From assembly GCA_023259235.1 (NCBI GenBank), contig JAHFQQ010000166.1:1-7758 (forward strand): a stretch of 7,758 nt of DNA, read 5' to 3'. Below the pieces are notes generated by a model that was not told the DNA's origin, did no database searches, and saw nothing but the letters and a program-made list of their open reading frames with translations. The stretch is from Polaromonas sp. (GTDB lineage: Bacteria; Pseudomonadota; Gammaproteobacteria; Burkholderiales; Burkholderiaceae_C). Numbering within the stretch: position 1 is the first letter of the stretch; each line of letters begins with the position of its first letter. Below, piece by piece: positions 1 to 6,804 of the stretch. Position numbers and translations under genes: made by a program.

Positions 1-659
1 TTCGAGCGCAACAAGCCGGGAATCCGTTGGTGCTCGGCCTGAACATTGGCAAAAATGCCGCCACACCGATTGCGCATGCGGTGGATGACTACCTGATTTG
101 CCTGAGCGGCGTATACCCGCATGCCGACTACGTGACTGTCAACATTTCCAGCCCCAACACAAAAAACCTGCGCTCACTGCAAAGCGATGAAGCGCTCGAC
201 GCATTGCTGGAGCGGATTGCGACGCACCGTGAAGCGCTGGCGCGGCAGCATGGCAAGCGCGTACCCATTTTTGTAAAGATCGCCCCTGACCTCGATGACG
301 CTCAAGTGCAGGTGATTGCCGCCATGCTCAAGCGTCACGCCATGGACGGCGTGGTTGCGACCAACACCACGCTGAGCCGGGACGCCGTCAAGGGCCTGCG
401 TCATGCCGCGGAAGCCGGCGGCCTGAGCGGAGCGCCAGTGCTGGAAGCCAGCAACCGCGTGATCGGCCAACTGCGCGACGCACTGGGAAAGAGCTTCCCC
501 ATCATCGGCGTCGGTGGCATCATGAGCGGCGCGGACGCGATCTCCAAAATCAGGGCTGGCGCAGATGTGGTGCAGATTTACACCGGGCTTATCTACAAAG
601 GCCCGTCGCTCGTGAGCGAAGTTGCGCTTGCCATAAAGAATGACCATTCGCCCAAATGA
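1..659 (+). CDS. pyrD: Quinone-dependent dihydroorotate dehydrogenase (class 2), 5'-truncated by window edge
   Basis: This enzyme oxidises dihydroorotate to orotate in de novo pyrimidine synthesis. It carries FMN and passes electrons to quinone at the inner face of the cytoplasmic membrane. The reading frame is open from the left edge (first full codon at 3), so the true start lies outside. About 218 of the roughly 340 residues usual for the family are present, and the N-terminal membrane-associating helices and first barrel strands are missing. Visible class 2 signatures, in order: LGLNIGKN near the start, DDYLICLS, then NISSPNT, whose second Ser (codon 150-152) matches the catalytic Ser of E. 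coli PyrD. Next come TNTTLSRD and GGLSGAPV, and the FMN-phosphate loops GVGGIMSG and YTGLIYKGP. The TTG at 27 is an internal Leu codon, not a start. The stop is TGA at 657-659. The fadH gene follows on the same strand after 78 bp, so read-through is possible. Confidence 0.95.
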   Translation, partial: RAQQAGNPLVLGLNIGKNAATPIAHAVDDYLICLSGVYPHADYVTVNISSPNTKNLRSLQSDEALDALLERIATHREALARQHGKRVPIFVKIAPDLDDAQVQVIAAMLKRHAMDGVVATNTTLSRDAVKGLRHAAEAGGLSGAPVLEASNRVIGQLRDALGKSFPIIGVGGIMSGADAISKIRAGADVVQIYTGLIYKGPSLVSEVALAIKNDHSPK

Positions 660-702
660 ATCTGGAACAGGCCGCGATCAGATTCATGGCATTTCAAAAC
701 CC

Positions 703-723
703 TGCAACCCCTCAAGGCTTGCA
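703..723. promoter_or_regulatory. Short dyad upstream of fadH, possible operator
   Basis: TGCAA (703-707) and TTGCA (719-723) form a perfect 5-bp inverted repeat with an 11-base spacer. The dyad ends three bases before the fadH ribosome-binding site. The size and symmetry would suit a dimeric regulator or a weak mRNA hairpin. Five-base arms occur often by chance, and I recognise no specific regulator. The rest of the 78-bp pyrD-fadH gap (660-737) shows neither a convincing promoter nor a terminator. Confidence 0.15.
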
Positions 724-725
724 CC

Positions 726-730
726 GGAGA
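726..730 (+). promoter_or_regulatory. Ribosome-binding site that fixes the fadH TTG start
   Basis: GGAGA lies with its GGAG core 8 bases before the TTG at 738, which is good spacing. The first in-frame ATG (753) is 23 bases from this core and has no purine-rich sequence at a useful distance. The TTG start is therefore preferred. Confidence 0.6.
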
Positions 731-737
731 CCCAAAC

Positions 738-2822
738 TTGACTCCCGCCCAAATGTTGCAGGCGCCCCCCTACCCTCACCTGCTGGCCCCACTGGATTTG
801 GGCTTCACCACCTTGAAAAACCGGGTGCTGATGGGCAGCATGCACACTGGCCTGGAAGACGGGCGCAAGCATTTCCCGGCCATGACGGCCTACTTCGCCG
901 AGCGTGCCCGCGGCGGCGTCGGGCTGATGGTCACCGGCGGCTTTGCCCCCAACATCGTCGGCTGGACCAAGCCCTTTGCCGGCATGCTGGCAAGCTCGGG
1001 GGCAGCGCGCCGCCACAAACAGGTGACGGATGCGGTGCACGCCGAGGGTGGCAAAATCGCGCTGCAAATCCTGCACACCGGTCGCTATGGCTACCACCCA
1101 CTGTGCGTGGCCCCGTCCCGCATCCAGACCCCGATTTCGCCGTTTGCGCCGCGTGAACTGAGCGCCGGTGGCATTGAGCGGCAAATCTGCGCCTTCATCC
1201 GCTGCGCACTGCTGGCGCGCGAGGCAGGCTATGACGGCGTCGAAATCATGGGCAGCGAAGGCTATTTCATCAACCAGTTCCTCGTCACCCGCACCAACCA
1301 GCGCAGCGACGACTGGGGCGGCAGCTATACCAACCGCATGCGCCTGGCGGTCGAGATTGTGCGGCGCACGCGCACCGCCGTGGGGCCCGATTTCATCCTG
1401 ATTTACCGCCTCTCTCTGATCGACCTGATTCCCGATGGCAGCAGTTGGGAAGAAGTCGTGCTGCTTGCCAAAGCCGTCGAAGCGGCAGGCGCCACGCTGA
1501 TCAACAGCGGCATTGGCTGGCATGAAGCGCGGGTGCCCACGATTTCCACGTCGGTGCCGCGCGGAGCCTTCACCTGGGTCACCAGGAAACTGCGGACTGA
1601 ACTGCGTGCCGCGGGCGTGATGATCCCACTCATTACCAGCAACCGCCTCAACATGCCTGAAGTCGCTGAGCAGGTGCTGGCCGATGGCTGCGCCGACATG
1701 GTCAGCATGGCCCGTCCCTTCCTGGCCGATCCCGAGTTTGTCAACAAGGCCGCGCAGGGCCGCAGCCAGGACATCAACACCTGCATCGCCTGTAATCAGG
1801 CCTGCCTGGACCACGCGTTCAGGGGCAAGCTGGCCAGTTGTCTGGTCAACCCGCGCGCCGGGCATGAAACCGAACTGATCATCCGCAATGCATCGGTAAA
1901 AAAGCGTGTTGCGGTGATTGGCGCAGGCCCCGCTGGCCTGGCAGCGGCCAGCACGCTGGCCGAGCGCGGCCACGACGTGACGCTGTGCGACGCCGCCGAT
2001 CAGATTGGTGGGCAATTCAATCTGGCCAGGCGCGTGCCAGGCAAGGAAGAATTTACGGAAACCCTGCGCTACTTCGATCAGCGACTAAAACAGGCAGGCA
2101 TCAAGCTGCAACTGAACCACCACGTACAAGCCGCCGAACTGCTGGCACAAAAGTTCGACGAAATCATCCTCGCCACCGGTGTGACACCGCGCAACCCACG
2201 CATTCCCGGGCAGGAGCACCCCAAGGTGCTGAGCTACATCGACGTACTGCTGGGCCGCCAGCCGGTCGGCCAGCGCGTGGCGCTGATTGGCGCGGGCGGC
2301 ATCGGCTTTGACGTGGCTGAGTTCCTTGTCACACCGCCCGGCCATTCCAGCACCCTTGACCTGCCCGCCTGGCTGACCGAATGGGGCGTGGCCGACCCTG
2401 CCGGAGCGCGCGGCGGCGTGGTAAAGCCCCTCAGCACACCGCCCGAGCGCCAAGTCACCCTGCTGCAGCGTAAACCCGGCAAACTCGGCGCCAATCTTGG
2501 AAAAACCACCGGGTGGATTCACCGCGCCGCGCTCAAGATGAAGAATGTGCAAATGCTCTCGGGCGTCAACTACGAACGCATAGCCGAGGAAAACTCGGCT
2601 TTGGGCCTGTTCATCACCTTCGGCGATGAGCACCAAAACGGGACGGTGCTCGTGGTGGACAACATCGTACTGTGCGCCGGCCAGGAGCCCTTGCGCGAAC
2701 TGCTGGAGCCACTTCGCGCCGCGGGTGTCAAAACGCATGTCATCGGCGGCGCGGATGAAGCCAGCGAACTCGACGCCAAACGCGCAATTGATCAGGGAAC
2801 GCGCCTGGCTGCGGTGATCTAG
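738..2822 (+). CDS. fadH: NADPH-dependent 2,4-dienoyl-CoA reductase (FAD, FMN, 4Fe-4S)
   Basis: FadH reduces 2,4-dienoyl-CoA to an enoyl-CoA with NADPH, which lets beta-oxidation handle unsaturated fatty acids with even-numbered double bonds. It is a soluble monomeric flavoprotein. The 694 residues compare with 672 in E. coli and align with it almost throughout. An Old Yellow Enzyme-type FMN barrel occupies about residues 13-345, with LDLGFTTLKNRVLMGSMHTG near the start. Tyr176 in MGSEGY and His262 in GIGWHEAR correspond to the catalytic pair Tyr166/His252. Cys349, 352, 356 and 368 form the 4Fe-4S cluster with the family spacing of 3, 4 and 12. A dinucleotide fold begins at residue 390 (GAGPAG 395-400), a second at 513 (GAGGIG 518-523), and the flavin-side motifs CAGQEP (646-651) and ELDAKRAIDQGTRL close the protein. 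The TTG start is chosen for its GGAG site; ATG at 753 would remove only five residues. It sits downstream of pyrD with no clear metabolic link. All key residues are intact. Confidence 0.97.
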   Translation: MTPAQMLQAPPYPHLLAPLDLGFTTLKNRVLMGSMHTGLEDGRKHFPAMTAYFAERARGGVGLMVTGGFAPNIVGWTKPFAGMLASSGAARRHKQVTDAVHAEGGKIALQILHTGRYGYHPLCVAPSRIQTPISPFAPRELSAGGIERQICAFIRCALLAREAGYDGVEIMGSEGYFINQFLVTRTNQRSDDWGGSYTNRMRLAVEIVRRTRTAVGPDFILIYRLSLIDLIPDGSSWEEVVLLAKAVEAAGATLINSGIGWHEARVPTISTSVPRGAFTWVTRKLRTELRAAGVMIPLITSNRLNMPEVAEQVLADGCADMVSMARPFLADPEFVNKAAQGRSQDINTCIACNQACLDHAFRGKLASCLVNPRAGHETELIIRNASVKKRVAVIGAGPAGLAAASTLAERGHDVTLCDAADQIGGQFNLARRVPGKEEFTETLRYFDQRLKQAGIKLQLNHHVQAAELLAQKFDEIILATGVTPRNPRIPGQEHPKVLSYIDVLLGRQPVGQRVALIGAGGIGFDVAEFLVTPPGHSSTLDLPAWLTEWGVADPAGARGGVVKPLSTPPERQVTLLQRKPGKLGANLGKTTGWIHRAALKMKNVQMLSGVNYERIAEENSALGLFITFGDEHQNGTVLVVDNIVLCAGQEPLRELLEPLRAAGVKTHVIGGADEASELDAKRAIDQGTRLAAVI

Positions 2823-2834
2823 CCAGGAAAACAC

Positions 2835-2870
2835 CAGCCGGGAGCTTCCCAACGGGCTGTCGCTGATTTT
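2835..2870 (+). terminator. Possible weak terminator after fadH
   Basis: Thirteen bases after the fadH stop, CAGCC (2835-2839) pairs with GGCTG (2855-2859). Inside it GGGA (2840-2843) pairs with TCCC (2847-2850) around a 3-base loop, with a bulge on the right arm. The only U-tract is TTTT at 2867-2870, several bases away. The hairpin is real on paper, but as an intrinsic terminator it is weak. Confidence 0.3.
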
Positions 2871-2935
2871 GTATGCTACGAAATAAATTGCTTACCCCCT
2901 GTCCGCAAGGGCTTGAACGCCTACTTATGCTTCAA
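2865..2935. repeat. Segment resembling a dispersed intergenic repeat of Comamonadaceae
   Basis: The DNA between fadH and the small minus-strand gene holds, in order, an AT-rich block with TATGCTAC and AAATAAATTGCTT, then CCCCTG (2896-2901) and CAAGGG (2906-2911) able to form a 6-bp stem with one G-T pair and a TCCG loop, then GCTTGAACGCC and CTTCAA. This order (GCTAT-like box, GCTTGTCC-CAAGGGCTTGA core, GGCC/CGCC, TTCAA end) matches my memory of a short palindromic element scattered between genes in Polaromonas, Rhodoferax and Acidovorax genomes. Only this copy lies in the window, so the repeat nature is not shown by the sequence itself. Its right end touches the stop codon of the 85-codon gene. 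Confidence 0.35.
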
Positions 2936-3189
2936 TCCGGCACAAACCCGGCTTTGAACTTCACCTTGTCTTCGGGCAGTTCAAGGGTGACCATCTGCCC
3001 CATCTTGTTGTCGGCCAGCCGGCAAGCCGAAAATAGGCTGTACTTGCCTTTGAGGTTATAGTTTTCCAGATCAATCAGCATGTAGGGGTAGGGCAAAAAA
3101 ACCTCATATAAAAAAATCGTCCGGTGCCGGTTGCGCGGCGACGGAAAAAGCTTGTAATGGTCGGTGGTGATGATTTGTGACGTTGCCAT
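2932..3189 (-). CDS. Hypothetical small protein, 85 residues, family not recognised
   Basis: I do not recognise this protein. It runs from ATG (complement of 3187-3189) to TGA (complement of 2932-2934). It has no signal peptide or membrane segment. It is rich in Tyr, Phe and Lys, with a stretch FLPYPYMLIDLENYNLKGKY around residues 31-50, then a single-Cys segment FSACRLADNKMGQM and a charged end LELPEDKVKFKAGFVPD. The composition and alternation suggest a small soluble beta-rich fold. Codon choice favours G or C in third positions as in neighbouring genes, and the frame fills a region where no other good gene fits; these are the reasons for calling it. Against it, there is no clear Shine-Dalgarno sequence before the ATG. 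It is divergent from the exonuclease gene (84-bp gap) and converges on fadH. Confidence 0.55.
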   Translation of the reverse strand: MATSQIITTDHYKLFPSPRNRHRTIFLYEVFLPYPYMLIDLENYNLKGKYSLFSACRLADNKMGQMVTLELPEDKVKFKAGFVPD

Positions 3190-3220
3190 GGTGAGTGTTG
3201 TCCGGTGTCCTGATCGAGCA

Positions 3221-3239
3221 GAGGGCGGGAAGCCCCCTC
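3221..3239. promoter_or_regulatory. Dyad in the divergent promoter gap
   Basis: GAGGG (3221-3225) and CCCTC (3235-3239) form an inverted repeat with a 9-base spacer. It lies in the middle of the 84-bp gap between the small minus-strand gene and the exonuclease gene, where promoters for both must lie. No convincing -35/-10 pair is visible on either strand, so a regulatory role is only a guess from position. Confidence 0.15.
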
Positions 3240-3273
3240 ATCGCACTTACCCTATTGTCCCGCATGAAAATCC

Positions 3274-3954
3274 ATGACCGAGCGCCATCCAACCCCTGAC
3301 AAAGAACAGATTGCACTGCTTGAACCTTTCGAGCGGCTTGGCCTGCCCCAGATCGAGGTGATAGCAACCGCGCAGCAAGCTGGCCGCGCACTGCAGAAAC
3401 TGGCCGAGGCCGCAGCCTTGGGGTTTGACACTGAATCAAAGCCCACATTCGCCAGAAACGAGGCCTCCCACGGGCCGCACATCGTGCAGCTTTCTACGCT
3501 GGACCGGGGCTATATTTTTCAACTTGAAGACGCCAGTTGCCGCCACGCAGTGGCGGCGTTGCTCGAGGCCCGCAATATCATCAAGGCCGGCTTTGGCCTG
3601 GGCGACGACCGGCAACGCATCACAGCCAAGCTCGGCGTGGACCCGCAAGGCGTGCTCGACCTCAATACCGTATTCAGGGATCGCGGCTACCGCAAAGACA
3701 TGGGCGTACGTGGTGCCGTGGCAGTGATGTTCAACAAGCGCTTCATCAAGTCGAGAAAAGCCACCACCTCCAACTGGGCGAACGCGCAACTGACGCAAGC
3801 GCAAATCATCTACGCTGCCAACGACGCCTATGCGGCACTTCGGGTGCTTGAGGCGCTGGGTTTGAACTCACCAAAAACCATGGACGCTGCACGCGCAATC
3901 GTGGATCGCGGGCGGATAAATCATATGGAGGTGGGCGGTACCCACCCTGCCTGA
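3274..3954 (+). CDS. Stand-alone DEDDy 3'-5' exonuclease domain protein (RNase D-like)
   Basis: This is a 226-residue member of the DnaQ-like 3'-5' exonuclease superfamily, predicted to remove nucleotides from 3' ends with two metal ions. The catalytic set can be placed: motif I LGFDTES gives Asp52 and Glu54, motif II KAGFGLGDDRQRI gives Asp112, and motif III YAANDAY gives Tyr180 and Asp184 (Y-x3-D, the DEDDy type). The protein is essentially one exonuclease domain, about residues 25-198. It lacks the HRDC domains of full RNase D, so it resembles the small RNase D/WRN-type proteins whose substrate (RNA or DNA) is mostly untested. The insert with FNKRFIKSRKATTSNW (153-168) precedes motif III and includes the Trp often seen there. 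The ATG at 3274 has only a weak ribosome-binding site. The stop lies one base before the GTG of the transporter gene, so the two are probably co-transcribed. I would not name it rnd. Confidence 0.88.
   Translation: MTERHPTPDKEQIALLEPFERLGLPQIEVIATAQQAGRALQKLAEAAALGFDTESKPTFARNEASHGPHIVQLSTLDRGYIFQLEDASCRHAVAALLEARNIIKAGFGLGDDRQRITAKLGVDPQGVLDLNTVFRDRGYRKDMGVRGAVAVMFNKRFIKSRKATTSNWANAQLTQAQIIYAANDAYAALRVLEALGLNSPKTMDAARAIVDRGRINHMEVGGTHPA
3927..3946 (+). promoter_or_regulatory. Ribosome-binding site with adjoining hairpin before the transporter gene
   Basis: GGAGG (3927-3931) inside the end of the exonuclease gene is the only strong Shine-Dalgarno sequence near the GTG at 3956, but it is 24 bases away. 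Between them GGTGGG (3930-3935) can pair with CCCACC (3941-3946) around the loop CGGTA. If the hairpin forms, the gap between the remaining GGA and the GTG shrinks to about 9 unpaired bases. The alternative is simple coupling by ribosomes ending at the exonuclease stop (3952-3954). Confidence 0.3.
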
Positions 3955-3955
3955 C

Positions 3956-5224
3956 GTGAAAGCCATCCCCCAAAACCGTAAAAACTCCTGGCTCAAGAAG
4001 CTTGGCCCTGGACTCATCACCGGCGCGGCAGACGACGATCCCAGCGGGATTGCGACCTATTCTCAAGCGGGCGCGCAGTTCGGCTTCAACCTGCTGTGGA
4101 CGATTTTGCTCACCTCCCCGTTGATGGTCGGCATTCAAGTGGTCAGCGCCCGAATCGGGCGGGTGAGCGGCCACGGCCTGGCCACCAACATTCGCCGGCA
4201 CTTCCCGGCATGGCTCCTGTATGGCATCGTCGGGCTTTTGCTGATCGCCAACACGATCAACATTGCGGCCGACGTTTCCGCCATGGGCGAAGCGCTGAAG
4301 CTGATTGTTGGCGGCCCCGCACAAGCCTACGCGGTGGCGTTCGGCATCGTATCGCTGCTGCTGCAGGTCTTCATTCCATACCGGCGTTATGTGCGCATCC
4401 TGAAATGGCTTACATTGGCACTGCTGGCGTACGTCGCCACGGCGTTTGTCGTGCATATTCCGTGGCCGCAGGTGCTGCTCAGGACGTTGGTACCACAACT
4501 GTCATGGAAGAAGGACTACATCACCACCGTCGTGGCGGTCTTCGGCACGACGATCAGTCCCTATCTCTTTTTCTGGCAGGCATCGCAGGAGGTCGAGGAG
4601 CAGCTGGCCGACCCGCAGGCGCAGCCGCTCATCAAGGCGCCGCAGCAGGCCAAGGCCAACCTGCGCCGCATCAAGATCGACACCTACATCGGCATGGCGT
4701 TTTCGAATCTGGTGGCCTTCTTCATCATCCTGACGACGGCGGTCACGCTCAACCTGCATGGTGTCACCGGGATTCAGACGTCGGCGCAAGCCGCCACGGC
4801 ATTGCGTCCGATTGCCGGCGAGTTTGCCTTCCTGTTGTTCAGCGCCGGCATCATTGGCACCGGCTTGCTGGCGATCCCGGTGCTGGGCGGGTCTTCCGCC
4901 TACGCAATGGCAGGGGCCTTCCGGTGGAAAAACAGCCTGGAGCGCAAGCCCATGCAGGCGAAGCATTTCTACGCGATCATCGCCGTCTCGACCGTGATCG
5001 GCTCCGCGCTGGGCTTTACGCCGATCAATCCGATCAAGGCGCTGTACTGGAGCGCCGTCATCAACGGCGTCATCTCCGTGCCGATCATGGTGGTGATGAT
5101 GTTGATGGCCGTGCGCCCCGACATCATGGGGCAGTTCGTCATCTCCACCCGGCTCAAGATGCTGGGCTGGCTGGCGACGTTGATGATGGCGGCCGCGGTT
5201 TGCGCCATGTTTTTGACCCAGTGA
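3956..5224 (+). CDS. Divergent Nramp (SLC11)-family divalent metal transporter
   Basis: This 422-residue inner-membrane protein has about 11 hydrophobic segments, near residues 17-37, 44-63, 86-107, 122-141, 147-167, 187-210, 243-264, 286-316, 338-355, 362-385 and 402-420, the Nramp pattern. Segment 1 is broken by DDDPSGIA (26-33), at the position of the metal-binding DPGN motif, and segment 6 carries TTISPYLFFW (198-207), at the position of the MPH motif. So the Asp is kept (Asp28), but Asn becomes Gly, the metal-contacting Met becomes Ser201 and His becomes Tyr203. Canonical MntH proteins move Mn2+/Fe2+ with protons. SLC11 branches without the Met include Mg2+ transporters (NRMT), so the substrate here is open and I give no mntH name. 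A charged loop (211-242) links segments 6 and 7. The GTG start leaves a basic N-terminus, consistent with a cytoplasmic N-terminal side, and lies 1 bp after the exonuclease stop. Confidence 0.88.
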   Translation: MKAIPQNRKNSWLKKLGPGLITGAADDDPSGIATYSQAGAQFGFNLLWTILLTSPLMVGIQVVSARIGRVSGHGLATNIRRHFPAWLLYGIVGLLLIANTINIAADVSAMGEALKLIVGGPAQAYAVAFGIVSLLLQVFIPYRRYVRILKWLTLALLAYVATAFVVHIPWPQVLLRTLVPQLSWKKDYITTVVAVFGTTISPYLFFWQASQEVEEQLADPQAQPLIKAPQQAKANLRRIKIDTYIGMAFSNLVAFFIILTTAVTLNLHGVTGIQTSAQAATALRPIAGEFAFLLFSAGIIGTGLLAIPVLGGSSAYAMAGAFRWKNSLERKPMQAKHFYAIIAVSTVIGSALGFTPINPIKALYWSAVINGVISVPIMVVMMLMAVRPDIMGQFVISTRLKMLGWLATLMMAAAVCAMFLTQ

Positions 5225-5329
5225 GAAAATCAGCTACGAACGCACAGGATAGTCAACCCGTGCCCCGTAAAAACTCTACCTCCCTGTTCCCGGAATTGAC
5301 TTTGGCAGGGACTCAAGGACTTACAGGCC

Positions 5330-6742
5330 TCAATAGTCCCCACCACTCCCGCTGGCCAAACTCTCAAACTTGGTAATCCGGTTGATGAACGCCAGCTTCA
5401 CCATTCCCGTCGGGCCGTTGCGCTGCTTGCTGATGATGACTTCGGCAACGCCAGGCTCCTTGCAGGCATCCTTGGTGTAGTACTCGTCGCGATAGATAAA
5501 CATGATGATGTCGGCGTCCTGCTCGATCGCGCCGGACTCGCGCAGATCGCTCATCAGTGGCCGCTTGTCGGTGCGGGACTCGACGCCGCGGCTGAGCTGC
5601 GAGAGCGCCACCACGGGGCACTGCAGTTCCTTGGCCAGTGCCTTCAGACCGCGTGAAATCTCGCCAACGGCGGTGGCGCGGTTCTCTTCGCTCATGCTGG
5701 ATGAAACGCTCATCAGTTGCAGGTAATCGACAACGATCAGGCCAAGCTTGCCGCATTGGCGCGCCAGTCGCCTGGCATTGGCGCGCAATTCACTGACCGT
5801 GAGACCCGGGGTTTCATCAATGTGCAGCGAGATGTTGCGCAGCTTTTCAATGGCCTCGGTCAGACGCGGCCACTCCTCATCAGTGAGATTGCCGGTGCGC
5901 AGATGCGTCTGGTCAATGCGGCCAATCGAGCCAACAATACGTACCGCCAGTTGCGACGCGCCCATCTCCATCGAGAACACCGCAACAGGCAGGCCCTCGT
6001 GCAGGGCCACATGTTCGGCGATATTGATGGCCAGCGCGGTCTTGCCCATCGACGGGCGCGCCGCCAAAATGACCAGGTCGCCGGCCTGAAAGCCGGCCGT
6101 CATGCGGTCCAGGTCGATGAAGCCGGTCGGCACGCCTGTGACATCGTTCGGGTTTTCCGACATTTCGGTGACGCGATCAAGCAAGGCGACGACCAGCGTG
6201 TCCATGCTTTGAAAACCCTGCTTCATGCGGGAGCCCTGCTCGCCGATGTTGAATATCTTCTGCTCGGCTTCGTCAAGAATGGTTGCCACCGCTTTTCCCT
6301 GCGGGCTAAATGCGTTGGTGGCGATCTCGTCCGAGGCAGCAACCAGTTTGCGCAGGATGGAACGCTCACGAACAATCTCGGCATAGCGTCGAATATTGGC
6401 AGCGCTGGGCACGTACTGGGCCAGCGCGTTGAGGTAGCTCAAGCCTCCGACGTCGTCGGCCTTGCCCTGATTTTGCAGGTGCTCATAGACGGTAATGATA
6501 TCGGCCGGTCTGGAGGCATTGATCAGCGCGCCTGCTGCGGCATAAATGAGCTGGTGCTCGCGGCGGTAGAAATCCTGGTCGGTCAGCAGGTCGGCCACGC
6601 GATCCCAGGCACTGTTGTCAAGCAGCAGGCCGCCCAGCACACTGGATTCGCCTTCGATGGAGTGCGGCGGAATGCGCAACTGGGCAATCTGGCGGTCGAC
6701 GCTGTAACCAGGGTCGCCAAAGGTGGAAAGTAGGGCTGACAT
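5330..6742 (-). CDS. dnaB: Replicative DNA helicase DnaB
   Basis: DnaB is the hexameric 5'-3' helicase loaded at the origin that unwinds DNA ahead of the replisome and recruits primase. The 470 residues match the E. coli length (471). The N-terminal collar domain spans about 20-125 (RIPPHSIEGESSVLGGLLLD), followed by a linker and the RecA-like domain from about 195. Seen there: Walker A ARPSMGKT (228-235), catalytic Glu259 in FSMEM, Walker B LIVVDYLQL with Asp339, Gln382 in ALSQLSR, and the KQR arginine-finger segment at 439-441. There is no intein. ATG at 6740-6742 is chosen because AAGGA (complement of 6749-6753) sits 6 bases upstream and the N-terminus then matches the family; the frame extends 38 codons further upstream without resemblance to DnaB. 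It lies downstream of rplI, separated by a terminator and a leader with DnaA-box-like sites. It converges on the transporter gene across 105 bp (5225-5329), where I see no convincing terminator. Confidence 0.98.
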   Translation of the reverse strand: MSALLSTFGDPGYSVDRQIAQLRIPPHSIEGESSVLGGLLLDNSAWDRVADLLTDQDFYRREHQLIYAAAGALINASRPADIITVYEHLQNQGKADDVGGLSYLNALAQYVPSAANIRRYAEIVRERSILRKLVAASDEIATNAFSPQGKAVATILDEAEQKIFNIGEQGSRMKQGFQSMDTLVVALLDRVTEMSENPNDVTGVPTGFIDLDRMTAGFQAGDLVILAARPSMGKTALAINIAEHVALHEGLPVAVFSMEMGASQLAVRIVGSIGRIDQTHLRTGNLTDEEWPRLTEAIEKLRNISLHIDETPGLTVSELRANARRLARQCGKLGLIVVDYLQLMSVSSSMSEENRATAVGEISRGLKALAKELQCPVVALSQLSRGVESRTDKRPLMSDLRESGAIEQDADIIMFIYRDEYYTKDACKEPGVAEVIISKQRNGPTGMVKLAFINRITKFESLASGSGGDY

Positions 6743-6748
6743 GGGGTT

Positions 6749-6753
6749 TCCTT
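6749..6753 (-). promoter_or_regulatory. Ribosome-binding site that fixes the dnaB start
   Basis: On the minus strand AAGGA stands 6 bases before the ATG at 6742. It decides against the 38-codon upstream extension of the frame, whose TTG start would lie at 6856 inside the leader. Confidence 0.7.
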
Positions 6754-6804
6754 GAGGAGATCGTAAATGGTACGCCGGGAGCACAAAAGCCCAGCGGACA
6801 AGTC

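Noticed and set aside
656..1156. 166-codon frame starting at the pyrD stop with an ATGA overlap
   Set aside because: The ATGA overlap looks like coupling, but most of the frame is an off-phase reading of fadH with Pro/Arg-rich composition.
684..2015. 443-codon open frame on the minus strand
   Set aside because: It lies wholly opposite fadH, whose family match and catalytic residues are complete. The antisense frame is open because of GC-rich codon bias and its product matches nothing I know.
3976..5276. Direct 12-base repeat CCGTAAAAACTC at 3976-3987 and 5265-5276
   Set aside because: It lies near both ends of the transporter gene, but one or two 12-base matches are expected by chance in a window this long, and the flanks do not match.
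5225..5329. Bidirectional terminator between the transporter gene and dnaB
   Set aside because: TCCCTG (5281-5286) and CAGGGA (5306-5311) can pair, as can AGTCAA (5251-5256) and TTGACT (5296-5301). The loops are 19 and 39 bases and no T-tract follows, so neither is a credible intrinsic terminator.
4096..5376. 426-codon open frame on the plus strand in another phase
   Set aside because: It overlaps the transporter gene almost entirely, and its His/Arg/Gly/Ala-rich product is typical of an off-phase translation of a GC-rich gene. Only the tail after 5221 is discussed separately.
5717..6733. 338-codon open frame on the plus strand
   Set aside because: It is antisense to dnaB, which is certain from its Walker motifs and length. 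There is no independent support.
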